Shown here one piece after another: positions 16,334-25,242 of a stretch of 64,000 bases of DNA. Made by a program: the position numbers and the translations under genes. The notes below the pieces were generated by a model. That model saw nothing but the letters and a program-made list of their open reading frames with translations. It searched no databases and was not told the origin of the DNA. Within the stretch, counting starts at the first letter, position 1. The number at the start of each line of letters is the position of its first letter. Source of the stretch: Clostridia bacterium (GTDB taxonomy: Bacteria; Bacillota; Clostridia; Christensenellales; Borkfalkiaceae); NCBI GenBank assembly GCA_017467275.1, contig JAFTSN010000003.1, positions 1 to 64,000 on the forward strand, given 5' to 3'.

Positions 16334-19051
16334 ATGACGAATTTCAGAATAGAATTTTCACATCCCTGGCTGCTCCTTTTGATCATTCCTGCGATCATTC
16401 TCACGCTGCTGCCTTATTTAAAGCTGGCTAAGAGATACAGACGCACGAGAAACCGCGTCGTTTCCGTTGTTTTGCACGCCATTGTTATGGTGCTTGCTAT
16501 CACAATTCTTTCGGGCATCACGTTTAAGTACGAGATCCCCAACAACGAAAACGAGCTTCTTCTGCTTGTGGACTCTTCTTACAGTAGCCATGAATCGGAA
16601 GCAAAGAAAGAAGATTTTGTGGGCTCTGTTATTAAAAAATGCGGCTCTGCCTATAAGGTCGGCGTCGTTAAGTTCGGCTATGATCAGGTGTATGCAGCTA
16701 AGCTCTCCACCGATTCCGAAAGCGTGTATGAGGAATACATGCAGTCCGACGATCCCGACACGACCGCAACGGACGTGGAATCCGCGTTGAGATATGCGAG
16801 CACGCTCTTCACCAACAAAAAGACCTCGAAGATCGTCGTGATTTCGGACGGTATCGAGACGGACGGCGACGCAATGGACGTCATTAGAGAGATCGCGGCA
16901 GAGGGAATCAAGGTGGACACCGTCTACTATCCCAACAGCAAGCACGCGGAAGTGCAGATCGTCGACGTCGTGACGCCCACGAAGAACATTAAGGTCGAAG
17001 AACAGTTCCGTATGCAGATCATGCTTGAGACCAACGTCACGGGCGGAGATCAAAAGGTTTCTATCGTTTTGCACGATAACGACACCGTTTCCTCTCCCGT
17101 CGAGATTGAGCTCGAGGAAGAGCAACAGACGATCGAGGTCACCTATTCGTTCGAGGAGGCGGGTCTGCATCAGCTCCGCTTTGAAATCGAGGGCGAAGAG
17201 GACACCTTGTCCGAGAATAACGCATATTATTCCTATATCTATTTGCAGGTATTCGAGAACGTCCTGATCATTGAAAAGGACGAGGGCGAAGGCTCGGATC
17301 TCGAAGATATTCTGACGGCAGAGAGTGATAAATTTAAGGGCTATAAGGTCACGAGGGTCAGTCTTGAACAGGATTTAGAGGCGATTCCGACCGATATTAA
17401 GGGGCTTTCCGCTTACGAGCAAGTTGTTCTTGTGAACGTTGCGAATAAAGACATGCCCGCGGGCTTTGACGAGCTGCTTCATAACTACGTCTATAACCTC
17501 GGCGGCGGTTTGTTTACCGTCGGCGGGAACAACGACTCCATGAACGGCAAAGTGGTTCCGCATATGTATAACCGTGACGATATGATCAACTCGCTGTATC
17601 AGGAGATGCTGCCCGTCAACGTCGTCAATTACACACCGCCTATCGCAGTCATGATTCTGATCGACGCTTCGGGCTCCATGGGTTCGGGAGAAGGCAGTAA
17701 TCTTCGTAAGGCAATCGACGGCGCTTACTATATTCTCGATCACTTGAAATCCAATGCCTATTGTGGCATTGCGGTCTTCCAGGACGAATACGACGAGGAG
17801 TTGACGGTTACCCCCGTCTCCAAGAGAAAGGAGATTGAGGCGGCGATCGATAAGATCAGCGACGTGAGCGGCGGCGGTACCGTATTTGCTTCGGCACTTG
17901 AGGGTGCGTGCGACGCGCTTACCACGGTCGACGTTGTCAACCGTCACATCATTATGATCACGGACGGTGTTCCGTCGGACGAAGAAGACTTCTTGAAAAT
18001 GGTTGAGATGAATGCGGGCGAGGGCGTTACGATGTCCATTCTCTGCATCAATACCGATGAGTCCATTCAAAATAAAATGGCAGCTGCGGCAACTATGGGC
18101 GGAGGTAAAGGCTATCCCGTTACCAACCTCGATCAGCTTGGCGATTATATGTATGAAGACTTGATGACCGAGGCGATTGCGGAAATTGCTTACGGCGAGG
18201 AGTTCCAGCTCCGTATTGAAGATCGCACCGCGGCAGTCAAAGGGATTGTGGAAAAGGACATTCCCAAACTGAAGGGCTACTACGGTACGCAGCTAAAATC
18301 GGGCGCCAAGGCTCCCTTGATGGGTAAATACGTTCCCATTTATGCAGAATGGGATTACGGTATCGGTACGGTCGGTAGTTTTATGTGCGATTTGAACGGC
18401 ACGTGGTCTTCAGACTTTATCCAAAAAGATACGGGTAAGCAGATCGTACAGCAGATTGTTGGCAGTCTATTCCCGTCCCAGCCGCTTTCCACGCAGGAAA
18501 TCATGCTGTCGTTTAACGACGACAACTACACCACGTATATGAACGTGTACACGGAGCTCACGATCACGGATATTGTCGAGGTTACCGTCAAGCCGTTGTC
18601 TGACGAGGCGATTGAGTTCTATGCGGAAAAGCCCATTGTCGTTCAGGCGACGAGCGGCTTCACCCGTTTTAACTTCGATATAACCTGTCCTGGGGTGTAT
18701 CAACTGACCGTTGTGAAAAAGGATGGCAACGGCGTTGTGTTGGCGGAGAAGAGCATGTATCGGACTTTCTCGTATTCCGAGGAGTACGATGCGTTCCCCG
18801 ACGAGGAAACGACGGGCGAGGCATATCTTACCGAGCTTGCCGAAGACGGACGAGGCACGGTTATCAGCGAGCCGTTCGAGGTGTTTGCATCGTTTGCCAA
18901 GACGCTTAAGAAGGAATACGATCCTAGATTGCTGTTTGCAATCATTGCGACCGTTCTCTTCCTCCTCGACATTGCGGTGAGAAAGTTCAAGTTCAAGTGG
19001 CCTCACGAGATTATTAGAGACTACCGTGCAAAACAGGAGTATATAAAATAA
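16334..19051 (+). CDS. Large VWA-domain membrane protein (MoxR operon)
   Basis: The 905-residue protein has two N-terminal helices (about residues 10-28 and 43-62). A first VWA-like segment is LLLVDSSYSS (near 75). A long extracellular part follows with a second, canonical VWA domain, VMILIDASGSMGSGEG (near 440), with an intact DxSxS MIDAS. A C-terminal helix (LLFAIIATVLFLLDIAV) and a basic cytoplasmic tail complete it. Related MoxR-operon proteins contain a glutamine-amidotransferase-like (GATase1-like) fold between the VWA parts, which the layout here would permit, though I cannot confirm it. GGAG lies 10 bases before the ATG. It is the last gene before a terminator, so the operon is 11194-19051. 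The role is inferred to be envelope stress or surface assembly. Confidence 0.85.
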   Translation: MTNFRIEFSHPWLLLLIIPAIILTLLPYLKLAKRYRRTRNRVVSVVLHAIVMVLAITILSGITFKYEIPNNENELLLLVDSSYSSHESEAKKEDFVGSVIKKCGSAYKVGVVKFGYDQVYAAKLSTDSESVYEEYMQSDDPDTTATDVESALRYASTLFTNKKTSKIVVISDGIETDGDAMDVIREIAAEGIKVDTVYYPNSKHAEVQIVDVVTPTKNIKVEEQFRMQIMLETNVTGGDQKVSIVLHDNDTVSSPVEIELEEEQQTIEVTYSFEEAGLHQLRFEIEGEEDTLSENNAYYSYIYLQVFENVLIIEKDEGEGSDLEDILTAESDKFKGYKVTRVSLEQDLEAIPTDIKGLSAYEQVVLVNVANKDMPAGFDELLHNYVYNLGGGLFTVGGNNDSMNGKVVPHMYNRDDMINSLYQEMLPVNVVNYTPPIAVMILIDASGSMGSGEGSNLRKAIDGAYYILDHLKSNAYCGIAVFQDEYDEELTVTPVSKRKEIEAAIDKISDVSGGGTVFASALEGACDALTTVDVVNRHIIMITDGVPSDEEDFLKMVEMNAGEGVTMSILCINTDESIQNKMAAAATMGGGKGYPVTNLDQLGDYMYEDLMTEAIAEIAYGEEFQLRIEDRTAAVKGIVEKDIPKLKGYYGTQLKSGAKAPLMGKYVPIYAEWDYGIGTVGSFMCDLNGTWSSDFIQKDTGKQIVQQIVGSLFPSQPLSTQEIMLSFNDDNYTTYMNVYTELTITDIVEVTVKPLSDEAIEFYAEKPIVVQATSGFTRFNFDITCPGVYQLTVVKKDGNGVVLAEKSMYRTFSYSEEYDAFPDEETTGEAYLTELAEDGRGTVISEPFEVFASFAKTLKKEYDPRLLFAIIATVLFLLDIAVRKFKFKWPHEIIRDYRAKQEYIK

Positions 19052-19113
19052 ACCGTTATTCCGTGAAAGCGTTGTGTCCCGTTTGACGGAGTGCAACGCT
19101 CGGAGCGGTTTTT
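19050..19113 (+). terminator. Terminator of the MoxR operon
   Basis: AAACCG (19050-19055) pairs with CGGTTT at the 3' side, enclosing GCGTTG/CAACGC (19069-19074 and 19094-19099); five T residues follow CGG. Confidence 0.65.
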
Positions 19114-19143
19114 ACCATTCAGAACGGAACGAAGGAGAATGAA

Positions 19144-21999
19144 ATGAAAAAATTTCGTTTATTCATTTTCTTCAGCTTAATTATATGCTGTTTTCTGGCG
19201 TTTGCGGGGTGCGCGCCTGCGCTTCCCCGTCCGACCGATTTAAAGATCGATCAGGATACGCTCACTCTTTCTTGGAAAGAGGTTGAAACTGCCGATTATT
19301 ATACGGTCAGCATCAACGGCGAAGAAAATGATTCCAGCAAAAACGCATATTCTCTTGCCAAATTGACGGCGGGGGAATATACCATAAAGGTGAAGGCGTG
19401 CGGCGAGGATTATAAGGACTCCAAGTGGTCGGAGGCGATCCCTTTTGATCGTGAAGCCGAGTCCGGTATGATCTTCAAGCTGATTAATAACGGAACGGAA
19501 TACGAGGTTTCCAATCTCGGTACGGCAAGCGGGGATATTGTTGTTCCCGACGAGTATCGCGGCCGTCCCGTTACCTCGATCGGCAAAAAAGCCTTTGCTA
19601 AAAAGCCGCTCTTGACTAGCGTCAAGCTCGGCGAAAACATCAAGACGATCGGTGAGCAGGCGTTTTTCCAATGCACCTATCTTAAAACGATCAATATCCC
19701 CGCAGGAGTGACCTCGATCGGGGCGAAAGCCTTCCAAAGCTGTGTGAGCTTGGAGAGCGACATTGTGATTCCCGAGGGCGTCACCTCGCTTGAGGAGAGT
19801 GTATTCGGTTACTGCGAAAACATTACGAATGTCACGATCGGCAGCAACGTTAAGACGATCAAGGGCAGTGCGTTCACCGACTGTACCAAGATTTCCAAGA
19901 TCGTGATTCCCGACAGCGTGGAATCCATCGGCGAATATGCCTTCTCGTCTTGTACCGAAGCCACCGAGCTCACGATCGGTAAGGGCGTGCTCGCGATTGG
20001 GAAGAACGCGTTCTATAACTGCACGAAGCTGACCGAGATCGTCATGGGCGAAAAGGTTCAAGTGTTAGACGTATATGCGTTTGCAAAGTGCGCGGAGCTT
20101 GTTTCCGTCACGTTCAGCGATTCCGTTAAGGAAATCGGTGCCGGCGCGTTTATGGATTGCGTCAAGCTTGCGACGATTAATCTTGGCTCGGGTATCGAGG
20201 GTATCGGCTACGTTGCTTTCTATAATACCGCGCTTTGGAATGCTGCGGAGAACATGGTTTACGTCGGCAAATGGCTTGTGGACTGTAAAGTGAAGGACGC
20301 GGGTATTTATCAAATTGCAGAGGGCACGATTGGTATCGGCGGATCGACATTTTACAAATGTAATACCTTTTCGCAGATGATTATTCCCGACAGTGTGAAG
20401 ATCATTGACGACGCGGCATTCGAGAGTTGTGCCCAGCTTACTAACGTGGTAATCGGTGCAGGTTGCGAACGGATCGACGATCATGCGTTTTTCGGTTGTG
20501 TCAACCTTCAATACGTTCAGCTCGGTGCTTACGACTTCGACTTGCAAGAGATCACGTCGAGCAGTTTAAAGTCCATCGGCTACCGTGCGTTCTACGGCTG
20601 TACGTTGCTTTCGAGCATCGTCATTCCCGAGACTGTGGAAATCATTAAGTCTTATGCGTTCAGAAAGACGGATATGTATAAAAAAGCGGAAAGCGGATCG
20701 GCTTTGGTTTACGCAGGAAATTGGCTCGTTGATTTCAATCAGGACGGCGTTATCAGCAGCATTATGGGAGGCGGCGACGGAAACTTTGCGGTTGCAGACG
20801 GCACAGTCGGCGTTGCGGAGTATGCATTCTTTAACGCTGCGTATATTTTCGGGGTCAGTTTCCCCGAAAGTGTGAAAACCATCAGCAGAGCGGCGTTCTA
20901 TCAGGCAGCGAATATAGAGAAGGTCACGCTTCCCTCAACGCTCAAGCGGATTGAGGAGTATACGTTCTACGGTTGCCCGTATCTTTTTGAGATCGAGCTC
21001 CCGCAAGAGCTTGAATACATCGGACGTTCGGCGTTCTATGAGTGCTCGTTTATGGGCTGCGGTGTGAGCGAGGACGGCACGATGGTTGTGGATAAGGAAG
21101 CCACGCTCGTTATTCCCGATAGCGTGAAAACGATTGAGGACTATGCGTTCTATCGTTGCGGCTACATGGCAACGGATCGCGAGACGGGCGAAGTGTTCTA
21201 CTACGGCATTGATAATCTCGTGCTCGGCAATGGGGTCAAGTCTATTGGCATTAATTCCTTCAATAAGTTCTTCTCCCTGAAAAACGTCACGATCGGTAGC
21301 GGTCTTGAATCGGTTGGCGAAAAGGCGTTCTATACCTGTCCCGCACTTGAAACGGTCACGATCGGATCGTCTGTTAAGAAGATTGAAAACAGAGCGTTCT
21401 ACGGCTGTGCGAGCCTTAAGAGCGTGACGATCCCCGCGAACGTGGAGACTATTGAAAAGTACGCGTTCTATAAGTGTTCTTCCCTGCAATCGATCACGCT
21501 TGAAGAAGGCGTGAAAGTGATTGGAGACTATGCGTTCTCCGGTTGCACGAAGCTCAAGACCTTGATTTTGCCTGACAGCTTGACTTCGATTGGCAAGCAG
21601 GCGTTCAGAAACAGCAAGGCGCTTAAGAGCGTCACGCTGAGCAAGAATCTCGTCACAATGGCAAATCACGCGTTCTACGGTTGCACGAACATGACGGTTT
21701 ACACAGAATACGAATCCATTCCCGAGGGATGGAGCGTGCGTTGGAACTCTTCCTATCAGCCCGTTATTTGGGGCGTGACGCTTTCGGAAGAGGGCTACGT
21801 TGCATCCTTTACCAAGACGGCGGAGTCGGTAACCTACGTCGATACCTTGACCGCTGTGAACGGACCTGAATTCAGCGGGAAAACCTTTGTTGGTTGGGCG
21901 ACGGTTGCGGGTAGTGCGATTGCAGAGATCACGCCTGATGCGCTGATGAATGTGGCGGACGGAACGGTGCTGTATGCCGTCTGGACGAGCGCAAACTAA
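19144..21999 (+). CDS. BspA-type leucine-rich-repeat lipoprotein (951 aa)
   Basis: Second surface LRR protein, predicted to be lipid-anchored. The signal peptide ends in lipobox AFAGC with Cys 23. Residues about 30-100 form a fibronectin-III-like domain (LTLSWKEVETADYYTVSING). From about residue 110 to 870 it consists of LRR_5/BspA repeats of the form IPDSVKxIxxYAFxxC. The C-terminus is an InlB-like beta-grasp unit (KTFVGWAT then GTVLYAVW). The domain set is the same as in the giant lipoprotein at 1709 but in another order, so the two are probably paralogous or functionally paired. The start follows AAGGAG by 6 bases. The gene lies between two terminators and is probably transcribed alone, although no clear promoter is visible in the short gap. 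Confidence 0.88.
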   Translation: MKKFRLFIFFSLIICCFLAFAGCAPALPRPTDLKIDQDTLTLSWKEVETADYYTVSINGEENDSSKNAYSLAKLTAGEYTIKVKACGEDYKDSKWSEAIPFDREAESGMIFKLINNGTEYEVSNLGTASGDIVVPDEYRGRPVTSIGKKAFAKKPLLTSVKLGENIKTIGEQAFFQCTYLKTINIPAGVTSIGAKAFQSCVSLESDIVIPEGVTSLEESVFGYCENITNVTIGSNVKTIKGSAFTDCTKISKIVIPDSVESIGEYAFSSCTEATELTIGKGVLAIGKNAFYNCTKLTEIVMGEKVQVLDVYAFAKCAELVSVTFSDSVKEIGAGAFMDCVKLATINLGSGIEGIGYVAFYNTALWNAAENMVYVGKWLVDCKVKDAGIYQIAEGTIGIGGSTFYKCNTFSQMIIPDSVKIIDDAAFESCAQLTNVVIGAGCERIDDHAFFGCVNLQYVQLGAYDFDLQEITSSSLKSIGYRAFYGCTLLSSIVIPETVEIIKSYAFRKTDMYKKAESGSALVYAGNWLVDFNQDGVISSIMGGGDGNFAVADGTVGVAEYAFFNAAYIFGVSFPESVKTISRAAFYQAANIEKVTLPSTLKRIEEYTFYGCPYLFEIELPQELEYIGRSAFYECSFMGCGVSEDGTMVVDKEATLVIPDSVKTIEDYAFYRCGYMATDRETGEVFYYGIDNLVLGNGVKSIGINSFNKFFSLKNVTIGSGLESVGEKAFYTCPALETVTIGSSVKKIENRAFYGCASLKSVTIPANVETIEKYAFYKCSSLQSITLEEGVKVIGDYAFSGCTKLKTLILPDSLTSIGKQAFRNSKALKSVTLSKNLVTMANHAFYGCTNMTVYTEYESIPEGWSVRWNSSYQPVIWGVTLSEEGYVASFTKTAESVTYVDTLTAVNGPEFSGKTFVGWATVAGSAIAEITPDALMNVADGTVLYAVWTSAN

Positions 22000-22016
22000 A
22001 AAGCATCATAAAGTAC

Positions 22017-22056
22017 ACGGCACGGCAGATTATTCTGCCGCGCCGTTTCTTTTTAC
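22017..22056 (+). terminator. Terminator after the second LRR lipoprotein gene
   Basis: ACGGC and CGGCAGA pair with TCTGCCG and GCCGT across a short TTAT loop, with one A and one C left unpaired; TTCTTTTT follows. Confidence 0.8.
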
Positions 22057-22101
22057 AATGTCTTCACGAATTTTGCTCTTTAAAGACGATGCACGTGGGG
22101 A

Positions 22102-22257
22102 TTAAAGATCGTCCGCATCCTGCACGGGCACCTCGTAAGGATTCTCCGATTTGCCTGTGTAGCTACCGAAGTAATCCGTTTCCGAGCTCATCTCCGTCAG
22201 TTCCTTTGCCCGTTTGGTGGGAGCAAAGTTTTTGGCTGATTTTTTGCGTTTAGTCAT
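22102..22257 (-). CDS. Small hydrophilic protein ending in VQDADDL (51 aa)
   Basis: Hypothetical protein of 51 residues, starting MTKRKKSAKN with a basic N-terminus and ending in an acidic tail EVPVQDADDL. The centre contains ELTEMSSETDYFGSYTG. Short proteins with a GSYTG segment and an acidic PVQDADDL-like end occur in Clostridia, but I know no function. Its start codon lies inside the end of the upstream small gene (ATGACTAA; 8-bp overlap), so translation is probably coupled. Longer in-frame starts would add only alanine/threonine-rich sequence that is the out-of-frame shadow of the neighbour's Asn codons, so the ATG at 22255-22257 is preferred. Confidence 0.65.
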   Translation of the reverse strand: MTKRKKSAKNFAPTKRAKELTEMSSETDYFGSYTGKSENPYEVPVQDADDL

Positions 22258-22405
22258 TGTTGTTTTCGTAGCCGTTATAGCTGTTGCCGTTGCTGTTGCG
22301 GCTCTTGTTGCCGCTGTTCTTGCTGCCACAATTTTTACTGCCGCAATTTTGCATGTTGTTCTGATTGTTCTTGTTTTCCGAACGGTTGTTGTTTCTGTTT
22401 TTCAT
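22250..22405 (-). CDS. Small Asn-rich protein (51 aa)
   Basis: A 51-residue product with nearly half asparagine and two NCGSKN repeats (two Cys in all), starting MKNRNNNRSE and ending NGYENNND. Two tandem ATGs occur; the second is chosen because AGGAG lies 7 bases before it. Asn/Gly-rich small proteins of spore formers are sometimes coat- or core-associated, but nothing here proves that. It overlaps the downstream 51-aa gene by 8 bp and lies 44 bp downstream of the rubrerythrin stop on the same strand, so all three may share a transcript. Confidence 0.55.
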   Translation of the reverse strand: MKNRNNNRSENKNNQNNMQNCGSKNCGSKNSGNKSRNSNGNSYNGYENNND

Positions 22406-22449
22406 CATTTTTCTCCTTTTTTTCTTTTAGCCGCGCCCTCAAAATCGAT

Positions 22450-23046
22450 TTATTTACGGACGCCCTCGAAGGGCAGGTGCAATTCCACGTGACCTTGATC
22501 TGCCTTACACAGAGGACAGATCTTCCAAGCCTCCGTGCCAACGTGCATATAGCCGCACTCACTGCAAATCCATACCATTGGCGTTTCGCACTTATAGAGT
22601 GTGCCGTTTTTCACGGCATCATAGAGGTAGTTAAAGATAATATTGTGTTGCTTTTCCACCTCCGACACCATGCGGTACAGCGCGGCGACGTCCTTAAAGC
22701 CTTCTTTTTCCGCCGTTTCGGCAAATTTCGGATAGATCTCCGTGGATTCGCTTTTCTCGTCGAGCGCCGCAAACCGCAGTCCGTCGATCAGACTGCCGCC
22801 ATGGAAAGGATAGCCTGCGTCAAGCACGATGTTTTCCTTGCTTCCCGCTTTTTCAAGTAAGGTCTCGAAAAAACGTTTTGCGTGGTAGGTCTCATTTTTT
22901 GCAATCGTCTTAATGGCGTCGGAAAGGGTCTTATACCCTTCCTTCAAGGCGATTTTAGCCGTCAGCTGGTAACGCATACCCGCCTGACTTTCGCCCGCAA
23001 AGCTGCGAGCAAGGTTTTTAAAGGTTTCCGTATTTTCAAACTGCAT
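22450..23046 (-). CDS. rbr: Rubrerythrin
   Basis: Peroxide-reducing non-haem iron protein of anaerobes. The 198-residue product has the N-terminal four-helix diiron domain (FAGESQAGMRY, NETYHAKRFFETL, EVEKQHNIIFNYL, giving the Glu/His ligand pattern) and a C-terminal rubredoxin-like domain with WICSECGY and KICPLCKA, i.e. two CxxC pairs for one Fe(Cys)4 centre. The length is typical. The ATG at 23044-23046 follows AGGAG by 9 bases. A longer in-frame extension on this strand would read the trmL leader in reverse and is rejected. Electron donors are unknown. A Fur/PerR-like regulator lies 8 kb away and could control it, which is inference. Confidence 0.95.
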   Translation of the reverse strand: MQFENTETFKNLARSFAGESQAGMRYQLTAKIALKEGYKTLSDAIKTIAKNETYHAKRFFETLLEKAGSKENIVLDAGYPFHGGSLIDGLRFAALDEKSESTEIYPKFAETAEKEGFKDVAALYRMVSEVEKQHNIIFNYLYDAVKNGTLYKCETPMVWICSECGYMHVGTEAWKICPLCKADQGHVELHLPFEGVRK

Positions 23047-23173
23047 ATCTTTTTCTCCTGAAAGCGCTGCTTTCATGATACAGTATAACCGCGTTTTTGT
23101 GCTTTCATTCCAAGTCGGCTTTGACAATCTTTGCCGAGTTTTCCGTTTTCTTGCTTTTCCCGCGTGAAAACGC

Positions 23174-23202
23174 TTGCAAAATCGGCGTGTGCGGAGTAGA
23201 AT
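23174..23202 (+). promoter_or_regulatory. Promoter upstream of trmL
   Basis: TTGCAA (23174-23179) and TAGAAT (23197-23202) are spaced by 17 bases, about 42 bases before the trmL start codon. Confidence 0.55.
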
Positions 23203-23244
23203 AAATATATAGTAACGCGCGCGAGCGCAAGGACGGAGAAAAAT

Positions 23245-23751
23245 ATGTTTCACGTGGTTTTGGTTGAGCCGGAAATTCCGCAGAATGCGGGCAATATTGC
23301 AAGGACCTGCGCGGCGACGGGCTGTGTTTTGCACATGGTGCGCCCTTTGGGCTTTGAGGTGACGGATAAATATTTGAAGCGGGCAGGGCTGGATTATTGG
23401 CACCTGGTCGACGTCCGCTATCACGATTCTTTCGACGAGCTTTTTGAAGCGCACAAAAACGCGCGTTTCTTCTTTTTCACGACCAAAGGACGGCACCGCC
23501 ATAGCGACGTCTCCTTTCAGGACGGCGATTTTCTTGTGTTCGGTAAGGAGACCAAAGGACTTCCCGAGGAGCTATTAATGAAGCACGAGGGGGAATGTCT
23601 GCGGATTCCCATGTTCTCGGAGGCGCGCTCCCTGAATTTGAGCAACTCCGTGGCGGTGGCAGTCTTTGAGGCGCTCCGACAGACGGATTATTTAGGTTTA
23701 AAGGAATGCGGCGAACTGCACGAGCATAAATGGTCGGATCTTACCGAATGA
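23245..23751 (+). CDS. trmL: tRNA (cytidine/uridine(34)-2'-O)-methyltransferase TrmL
   Basis: SPOUT-class enzyme that methylates the 2'-O of the wobble nucleotide of certain tRNA-Leu species using SAM. The 168-residue length is typical. Family marks are VLVEPEIPQNAGNIARTCAA at the N-terminus, RPLGF, and the trefoil-knot segment FGKETKGLP followed by RIPM and SLNLSNSVAVAVFEALRQ. GGAG lies 11 bases before the ATG. It faces away from rubrerythrin and has its own promoter. spoIIR follows 74 bp downstream. Confidence 0.95.
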   Translation: MFHVVLVEPEIPQNAGNIARTCAATGCVLHMVRPLGFEVTDKYLKRAGLDYWHLVDVRYHDSFDELFEAHKNARFFFFTTKGRHRHSDVSFQDGDFLVFGKETKGLPEELLMKHEGECLRIPMFSEARSLNLSNSVAVAVFEALRQTDYLGLKECGELHEHKWSDLTE

Positions 23752-23825
23752 AGGTATAAATTTCATCAATTTTGTCAATAACTTCCGTGTCGCTTGAAAA
23801 AGCGGAGAAACGGAGGTTATTTTTT

Positions 23826-24389
23826 ATGAAAAAATTTTGCATAACTTTTTTATTGTCAGGCATAATAATTTTGTCGGCGGTGGCTTTGAGTGTGGGTGGG
23901 GTTGGCGGTGTAAGCAGACAAAGTGCGCCGACGCGTTGCGAATATTTTCGCATTCATATCCGCGCCGATTCCAATGAAAAAGAGGCGCAGGCGGTCAAAT
24001 TAAAGGTTCGTGACGCGGTTGTGGAATATCTGACTCCGTTGGTTGCGGTTGCCGATTCCAAAGAGCAGGCAATGTCCTTGACGAAAGGGAAACTGAAAGA
24101 GATCGAGGAGGTCGCCGCGTCGGTCTTGGAAAGAAACGGATATTTTTACGGTGCGACGGCAAGTCTGAAAAGCGAAAGCTTTCCCACCCGCGTCTACGGT
24201 GATTACACCCTTTCCGCGGGGGAATACGAGGCGCTTATCATTGAGCTCGGCTTAGGGAGAGGGGATAATTGGTGGTGCGTGGTTTATCCGCCCCTTTGCT
24301 TTTCCTCGGCGGGAGGAGAAAACGTGAAGTATAAGAGCCTTATTCGAGAAAAAATCGAACGTTGGAAAAGCCGCATGAAAGATCGTTGA
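23826..24389 (+). CDS. spoIIR: Stage II sporulation protein R (SpoIIR)
   Basis: Secreted forespore signal that triggers SpoIIGA-dependent processing of pro-sigma-E in the mother cell during endospore formation. The 187-residue product has a signal or anchor segment (about residues 4-27) and the SpoIIR core: RIHIRADSN, then QAVKLKVRDAV, and near the end GRGDNWWCVVYPPLCF. The ATG is chosen because GGAGG lies 8 bases upstream; longer in-frame starts lack an SD. In B. subtilis the gene is under sigma-F, but I could not place a convincing sigma-F promoter here. Its presence identifies the organism as a spore former or a recent descendant of one. Confidence 0.93.
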   Translation: MKKFCITFLLSGIIILSAVALSVGGVGGVSRQSAPTRCEYFRIHIRADSNEKEAQAVKLKVRDAVVEYLTPLVAVADSKEQAMSLTKGKLKEIEEVAASVLERNGYFYGATASLKSESFPTRVYGDYTLSAGEYEALIIELGLGRGDNWWCVVYPPLCFSSAGGENVKYKSLIREKIERWKSRMKDR

Positions 24390-24456
24390 TTAGGGGCAGG
24401 TATGCGTTCATTGTCTTTAATAAGGAAACCGACTTACATAAACAGGAGGGAACAAC

Positions 24457-25215
24457 ATGAAAAAGTTTATTAAGGCGGGCACGCTCACGGCACTTTCTGT
24501 CATCACGGGCGTATTTGCAACGGTTGCCGCCGTTTTCACGCCGATTGCCTTGAAAAATCGGGAAGAAAGCCGCATAACTGCGACGATGGAGGAGACGGCG
24601 ACCCTCGCCGCGGCGGTGCTTCGTCAGGGCTCCAAGGGTGGCGAAGTGAAAGAGGTGCAACGCCGATTAAAGCAATGGGGCTATTATAAAGGTAGCGTGG
24701 ACGGCGTATTCGGTACAGGGACCAAATCGGCTGTGATCGCATTTCAGAAAAGGAACGGATTGACCGCGGACGGCGTTGTCGGTGCGTCGACATATAAGGC
24801 GTTAGGAATGACCAGCTCCTATAACGTGCTCCAAAATCAAACCTCGGGCGGCTCGGGCTACACAAGCTCTGATCTGTATCTGCTCGCCAAGACGATCTAT
24901 GCGGAGGGGAGAGGCGAGCCATACACGGGTCAGGTCGCGATTGGCGCGGTGATTTTAAATCGGGTCAGAAGCTCCTCTTTCCCCAACACGATTGCGGGCG
25001 TGGTGTATCAGAAGAACGCGTTCACGGCTGTTGCCGACGGACAAATCAATCTGACGCCCGACAACACGGCGATGCGCGCCGCGCAGGACGCCGTGAACGG
25101 ATGGGATCCCACGGGGGGCGCGATCTATTATTACAACCCCGCTATTGCAACGAGCTCATGGATCTTTTCGCGTAAGACAATCGCCGTGATCGGAAAGCAC
25201 GTATTCGCGGTGTAA
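24457..25215 (+). CDS. sleB: Spore cortex-lytic enzyme SleB
   Basis: Lytic transglycosylase that degrades spore cortex during germination. The 252-residue product has a signal peptide or anchor (about residues 8-30), a peptidoglycan-binding domain (LRQGSKGGEVKEVQRRL to about residue 112, with DGVFGTGTKSAV) and a C-terminal hydrolase_2/SleB domain (AKTIYAEGRGEPYTGQVAIG, VILNRVRSSSFPN). The catalytic Glu is probably the one in YAEGRGE. It precedes ypeB by 27 bp, the conserved sleB-ypeB order, and YpeB is known to stabilise SleB in the dormant spore. Confidence 0.94.
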   Translation: MKKFIKAGTLTALSVITGVFATVAAVFTPIALKNREESRITATMEETATLAAAVLRQGSKGGEVKEVQRRLKQWGYYKGSVDGVFGTGTKSAVIAFQKRNGLTADGVVGASTYKALGMTSSYNVLQNQTSGGSGYTSSDLYLLAKTIYAEGRGEPYTGQVAIGAVILNRVRSSSFPNTIAGVVYQKNAFTAVADGQINLTPDNTAMRAAQDAVNGWDPTGGAIYYYNPAIATSSWIFSRKTIAVIGKHVFAV

Positions 25216-25242
25216 GAGAGGGTTAAAAAAGGAGTGAAAAGC

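Noticed and set aside
23047-23502. N-terminal extension of rubrerythrin on the minus strand
   Set aside because: It would run antisense through the trmL promoter and coding start; the ATG at 23044-23046 has a good SD and gives the standard length.
23752-23825. Sigma-F promoter for spoIIR (GGTATA at 23752-23757)
   Set aside because: No matching GG-rich -10 region at the right spacing, so the call would be forced.
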